A stretch of 64,000 nt of DNA from Zanthoxylum bungeanum (taxonomy: Eukaryota > Streptophyta > Magnoliopsida > Sapindales > Rutaceae). The translations under genes were made by a program, and so were the position numbers. The notes beneath the pieces were generated by a model, which saw nothing but the letters and a program-made list of their open reading frames with translations, was not told where the DNA came from and did no database searches. Shown in pieces: positions 60,049-64,000 of this stretch (position 1 is the stretch's first letter; each line of letters opens with the position of its first letter). The DNA is taken from the NCBI GenBank assembly GCA_019454045.1, contig SKCR01034829.1, positions 1 through 64,000 on the forward strand, written 5' to 3'.

Positions 60049-62015
60049 CTAGTGGATATTTCTCAAGTAGTGTCTTTTGAGACATCATGCAATATAATTA
60101 GGGTTTGCTGGAGACCTTTTGAGTCTTGTGGACTTTTACCCATTGGGGACTTATGGGCTCATAGGCCCATGAGCGAGCCTTGTGTATAGACTCAAGGTTG
60201 TTGACAACCTGACAATTGATAGTTCTATGACGAGCAATATGATCCCCAAGTCGTCTGGGGTTGGCTCAAGTGATAGGAATCAATTTGAGTTTAGGTGTAG
60301 GCCCAAATGGTAGGCTGATGAAAGTCTGGCTGTTGATAGTCTTGCGTTGGTGCATAGTTAACCCAATAGACTTGATGTCGTCAGGGATTAATGTCGACTG
60401 AAATATCCATGTCGAGTGGGGCTCTGACGTCGTATTAGATTATGATTATATCTTTTTCACAATTTGGAATGTCATTCAACCTAGTGACTCCAATTACATA
60501 ATTTCTTGATATTCAGGACTTTAAATAGCATAGTGATTCAAATTTGGTATGTTCTAAATTCTTTGGTGCATGACAGTGTTGTTAAAGGCATAAGGCACAA
60601 AGGATCCTACGGCTTAAGCGCGCTCCTCAAGGCACAGGGCCCACGCCTGATGAAGGTTGGGGGTAAATTACAAAAAAAAAATTAATAATAATTATTCGGT
60701 TGACTAAATCAAATAAAAACAAAATGATAAAATAATAAATATATTTAAAAACAAATAAAATAATACAAATAATGAAATTGTTTGTCGAAATTTAAAGCCC
60801 ACCCTAAACTATACCTTAATTCATTAAAGAAATATTATACAACTTGATTTCGGGTTGAGTGGATCAATTCGGGTGGGGTTTTCGGGTAGGGTTTTCTCAC
60901 ACATTTTCCTTTATAAGGTACAGTAGTCTGAACCTGAGTCTGAAGCGCGCCTTTGACAACTACGGTGCGGGAAGTCCAATTTGATAGCATGCTACTTGCC
61001 ACTTCTGTTAGTAGTATCTTGACTTGTCTAGTCTTAAAATCCAAGTCAAAGTCCTTTTCCTTCCTAGCTTTCTCGTAATGAGGATGTACTAATATGTGGT
61101 GGCTGTTAATTATTTTCTCTCGTTTTACAGGGGCCTTAGTTTTCCCCGCCAATGAGTGCTATTAGACATGATGTTACTAAGTATGCTATTTGTAGAATGT
61201 TTTCGAAAAAACAATATCAGGATCAAGTATTTATCGACTGTCACAGATTTCTGTTTTCCTGGTACATTTCAGGAATTTTGTCTGCTCATTGAATTTCACT
61301 TGCCACTTTTAAGATCTATTATGCTTTTTCTGATGGCCTTCAAAATATTTTATTTATCAGCCATGTTGTATGTAAGATTATGTACAACATTCCGAATTCT
61401 TATGAAACCTTTGATTTTGATGTTGCAGGTAAACTTGTTGAGCGCCTGGGAAGGACAGAGGCAACTATACTCATTTTTTTATGGAAGTTTATCTCAGTTT
61501 CGTGTTACTCAATAATAATAAAATGATTTGAACAAATGGGTTGAATTTTTATCCATAAAATTTATTTTCTGCATTTCCTTCGTTTCAGCTTCTATGAACA
61601 AGTGTTTCATTGTTAGCTCTCGGCTATGATCATACATTTGATGAATTTATCAGCATACGTTTCATTTTATCGATGTTAAAATTATTTGAAATTTCTTAAT
61701 AATATATTCAAAATCTTCCAAACTGACCTGAAGTATTAAAGCACAATATTAATCGTCAAATATAGAAGAATCTAAATTTCCTTCGACAATGTAACATGAC
61801 ACTTGCTGTTGCTTCAAAAAATGACTTCATAAATACCACGATCAGTCAACACATCCTAACACTTTCCCAGTTAATAAGAAAGACTCAGTAGCATGGGGAA
61901 TTGATGTACGGCCATTAGAATGTCAATCAGGTTTTGTTTAAACACAAAAACAATTACATCTAAAAGAAGCAAAAACAAACCTATAAAAAGTACATTTGAA
62001 GAAAAACAAATAACT
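60049..62015. other. Intergenic DNA between element C and LSM2; no supported gene
   Basis: 60580-60660 resembles the GC-rich 'ttaaaggc...aaggc' ends of a common class of plant MITEs, but I found no partner end. The minus-strand frame 60835-61152 (105 codons, starting MAGKTKAPVKREK) matches no family I know. On the plus strand near 61430-61500 a splice-like 'ttgcag' is followed by 'KLVERLGRTEAT'; this could be a degraded exon, but I cannot name it. 61560-62015 includes the likely 3' UTR of LSM2. Confidence 0.4.
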
Positions 62016-62128
62016 TCAGCCACCTCGAGCCTCTCTTCTTGTGGCATCATGAAGCAGATCAACATCAACTCCATCAGGAGGTAGTTGAACATATCTAACC
62101 ACTGATCCTCTGATGAAACAGTTCCTCA
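62016..62128 (-). CDS. LSM2: LSM2 (U6 snRNA-associated Sm-like protein), last exon
   Basis: The minus strand after a 3' splice site (CTTTCAG, 62135-62129) reads 'RNCFIRGSVVRYVQLPP', 'DGVDVDLLHDATRREARGG' and TGA (62018-62016), 36 residues. This is the conserved C-terminus of eukaryotic LSM2, including the Sm2 motif (FIRGS). LSM2 belongs to the Lsm2-8 ring on U6 snRNA (splicing) and the Lsm1-7 ring (mRNA decay). The exon begins in the middle of a codon (two bases), so an upstream exon must supply the 'S-V' part. I find no such exon between 62136 and 64000, so the rest probably lies beyond the window, or this is a fragment. Confidence 0.85.
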
Positions 62129-63015
62129 CTGAAAGCTGCAATCGACCAGAAGATCATATATCAAAATCTATTTTAACTCGAGGAATAAGAGCATTAATGC
62201 TTCTCAAAGGACACTAGTCAGGGCAATAAAATAGTGAAAGACATAGTAAGACTGATGGTAGGCAACTCAGTGATATCCCCAGACTTTGTAAGAACTTTGA
62301 AATGAACAAAAATAATGCAGCAAATGATAGCGAGAACTTCTGAAACACTACCATGACCTTAACTGAAAGGTTTACTTGCACGTCAGTAATGCATCGTAGT
62401 ACCACAAATAATAATCAGTTCATCAAAATCCCTCCAAGTAGGATCAGCCAACAAATTTCAAAAAATAAAAGCAAGCAGGGCTAAGAACATTAACTTCACT
62501 GTTTGGGAGCGCATGCACTTCAGTCTATAGCTACACACTCTGCACCTTTTCTCATGTAATGTGTATTAGAATTTAAAAATTCAACACAATTTAATCTCAT
62601 TGCACTAGGAAATTATATTTTGAAATTAATCAGAGAGATCATTCAGTCATTTAAAATAGCCCACAACTAATATTTAAGTTGTATGTAATTCGAAGTTCAA
62701 TTGAAAGGGCCTTTGACATCACGATTCCTTAGATTCTAAACAAAAATGTTACATTACATCCTCAAATGATCAAAAGCCTTGATTTCTAGGTAAACTTGGG
62801 ATCTGGTTCTTGGGCTCTTCTTGGCTGCAAACCAGGTTCTTTTCTGCTAATCTCCTCTTACTGAAAGTACCAAAATGTTAGGGTACCCGGTCGAAACTAT
62901 AAATACTAGTCAAGGACTGGCGCCTTGCTTATTCTCAACCGCAACTTAAGAACCCCTTCATGACTGGAGAACACTCTTAAGGCTAAGAGGTTAGCTTTTA
63001 GTTGAGGTTGGAAAT
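62129..63015 (-). other. Presumed LSM2 intron, no gene seen
   Basis: AT-rich sequence upstream of the LSM2 exon on the minus strand. I looked for the preceding LSM2 exon ('NIKLENTRVVD..KYPHM') and did not find it. The frames 61871-62092 and 62214-62405 are shadows. Confidence 0.45.
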
Positions 63016-63029
63016 ATTCAATCTTGGTG

Positions 63030-63215
63030 TCCTCAAGAGACGTGACTTGGTGGTGTAGGGCTCAAGATCTCACCTTGAGGTCCTGGGTTTGAATATAGGG
63101 AGTGCGTTTCTTGTAAGAGTCTGGGACAGCTGGGGGTTTTACCTGCTCCGCTTAAGCCCAGAAGGGGTGGTTTGGCGGTGGGATTTCCAACGATTTCAAA
63201 AATAAAATAAAATAA
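63030..63215 (+). mobile_element. tRNA-derived SINE
   Basis: This 186-bp element is flanked by an exact 14-bp duplication ATTCAATCTTGGTG (63016-63029, 63216-63229). The head has a possible A box (TGGTGTAGGG near 63050) and a B-box-like GGGTTTGAATA (near 63087), the Pol III promoter boxes of tRNA-derived SINEs. The tail is an AAATA-type repeat (about 63196-63215). It is moved by LINE machinery. It lies in the presumed LSM2 intron. Confidence 0.88.
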
Positions 63216-63229
63216 ATTCAATCTTGGTG

Positions 63230-64000
63230 ACCAAGATTTGATCTTTATTGGTTCTTTGCTTTTTTATGAGACTTGCAGGGGCTTTCTGTCATGCAAGAGC
63301 TGTGCAATACTGTTGCACAGTGGCTGATCGGTGAGGGCTGTTCACGCGTGCACATGCTGCTGGATGTTGAGCTTGTATGGTGCAGGCACGGAGATGAAGA
63401 TCGCACACTGCAAGTGCTAGGGAAGCAGCCGGTGCACGTTTTGTGAGGCTATTTGTGCCCTGTTGCAGGCTGTTTGAGCATGCTGTGTCGCTGCAAGTGT
63501 GCACGTACTAATGGCTCTGTTCCCTAATTTGACAAGTCTTCCTTGTATGATAAGGAGTCTTGAATTACTCTCCTAATGGCATGTAAGTGTCTTTACAAGG
63601 CCTTGGGTGTGTGGCACCATTTAGGAATATAGTTGAGTCTTCAAGTAGTCTTCTTTGGTAAGGATTTTCTTTTCTCCATTTGCATTTGAGTTTGAGTTTG
63701 TTACGGACTCATTGACTTTCTCTTACTCTCATCTTTGACTTTGGAGAATCATTCTTTGAGTAGGTAACCACTATAGGAAGCCTTTTAGGACGCATAGAAT
63801 CCTTGTTTGAAAAAGTTTTCACCCACTGATTTGAAGCACATCAACCTCCTTGAAAATTTCAGCCCCGAACATCACGGAAGAAAGTTTAAGATGGGCTCAC
63901 AGCTCCCAAGGCATTTCATGTGCATGTGTGCGCACATGTTGGTGCAACTTCAGCAACACACATCAGGGCATGCAAGAGAGGTTTAATTACATTCAAAAGC
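63230..64000. other. Unassigned sequence at right edge
   Basis: 63290-63510 is richer in GC than its surroundings and has many 'tgca' and 'gcacacg' words; the minus frame 63289-63504 is cysteine- and alanine-rich and matches nothing I know. 63510-64000 shows no supported gene. It may be intron or transposon sequence. Confidence 0.35.

Noticed and set aside
60835..61152. 105-codon minus-strand frame (MAGKTKAPVKREK...)
   Set aside because: No recognised family, no splice or neighbour support; could be a decayed transposon or exon. A protein search would decide.
61156..61515. 119-codon plus-strand frame
   Set aside because: The most gene-like piece (KLVERLGRTEAT, about 61433-61470) is in a different frame; I could not link it to a family or further exons.
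63289..63504. Cysteine/alanine-rich 71-codon minus-strand frame
   Set aside because: Low-complexity composition, no signal peptide pattern or family; not supported as a small secreted protein.
1..64000. tRNA or rRNA genes
   Set aside because: Only tRNA-complementary PBS stretches and a SINE head were found; no cloverleaf-like sequence could be supported.

Overview
This window is nuclear DNA of a flowering plant, probably a eudicot; I cannot name the species. The evidence is a spliced plant gene with seven exons, plant LTR retrotransposons with recognisable primer-binding sites (PBS), plant MITEs, a tRNA-derived SINE and AT-rich DNA throughout. There is no bacterial or viral gene organisation. 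Nearly all long open frames are shadows of decayed transposons.

Two host genes frame the window. On the left, plus strand, 4910-8048 is a complete RNA exonuclease 4-type gene: three N-terminal zinc fingers plus a DEDDh 3'-5' exonuclease domain, 353 residues, with two GC-AG introns. Three small DNA transposons (hAT MITE 2914-3374, MITE 3795-3978, foldback element 4043-4810) sit just upstream, each with a target-site duplication (TSD). On the right, minus strand, 62016-62128 is the last exon of LSM2, the U6 snRNP Sm-like protein; its earlier exons lie beyond the window. A SINE (63030-63215) lies in the presumed LSM2 intron.

The roughly 50 kb between the genes is a nest of retrotransposons, read from TSDs. 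A Gypsy remnant (F, from about 9.75 kb) was hit by a Ty1-copia family-1 element (A, 11267-21220, minus, TSD TTTGG). A second Ty1-copia family (C, 22959-60040, minus) inserted further right. C was then broken twice. A Tat-like gag-only Gypsy element (D, 26445-46653, plus, TSD GTAAG) cut its reverse transcriptase. An Athila-like gag-only Gypsy element (E, 49943-58072, minus, TSD GTAAC) entered its 5' LTR. D in turn was hit by another family-1 copy (B, 30129-40064, plus). A solo LTR of family 1 (62-2125, TSD AGGAT) sits in an old C-like LTR at the left edge.

The most unusual content is in E. Besides gag debris it carries a full-length, intronless LOG-type gene (cytokinin riboside monophosphate phosphoribohydrolase, 53394-54050) in the same orientation as the element and now broken by frameshifts. 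This looks like a host mRNA captured by a retrotransposon. Its LTRs also hold a dense array of ACGT-core (bZIP-type) sites. D is notable for satellite-like arrays both inside it and in its LTRs.
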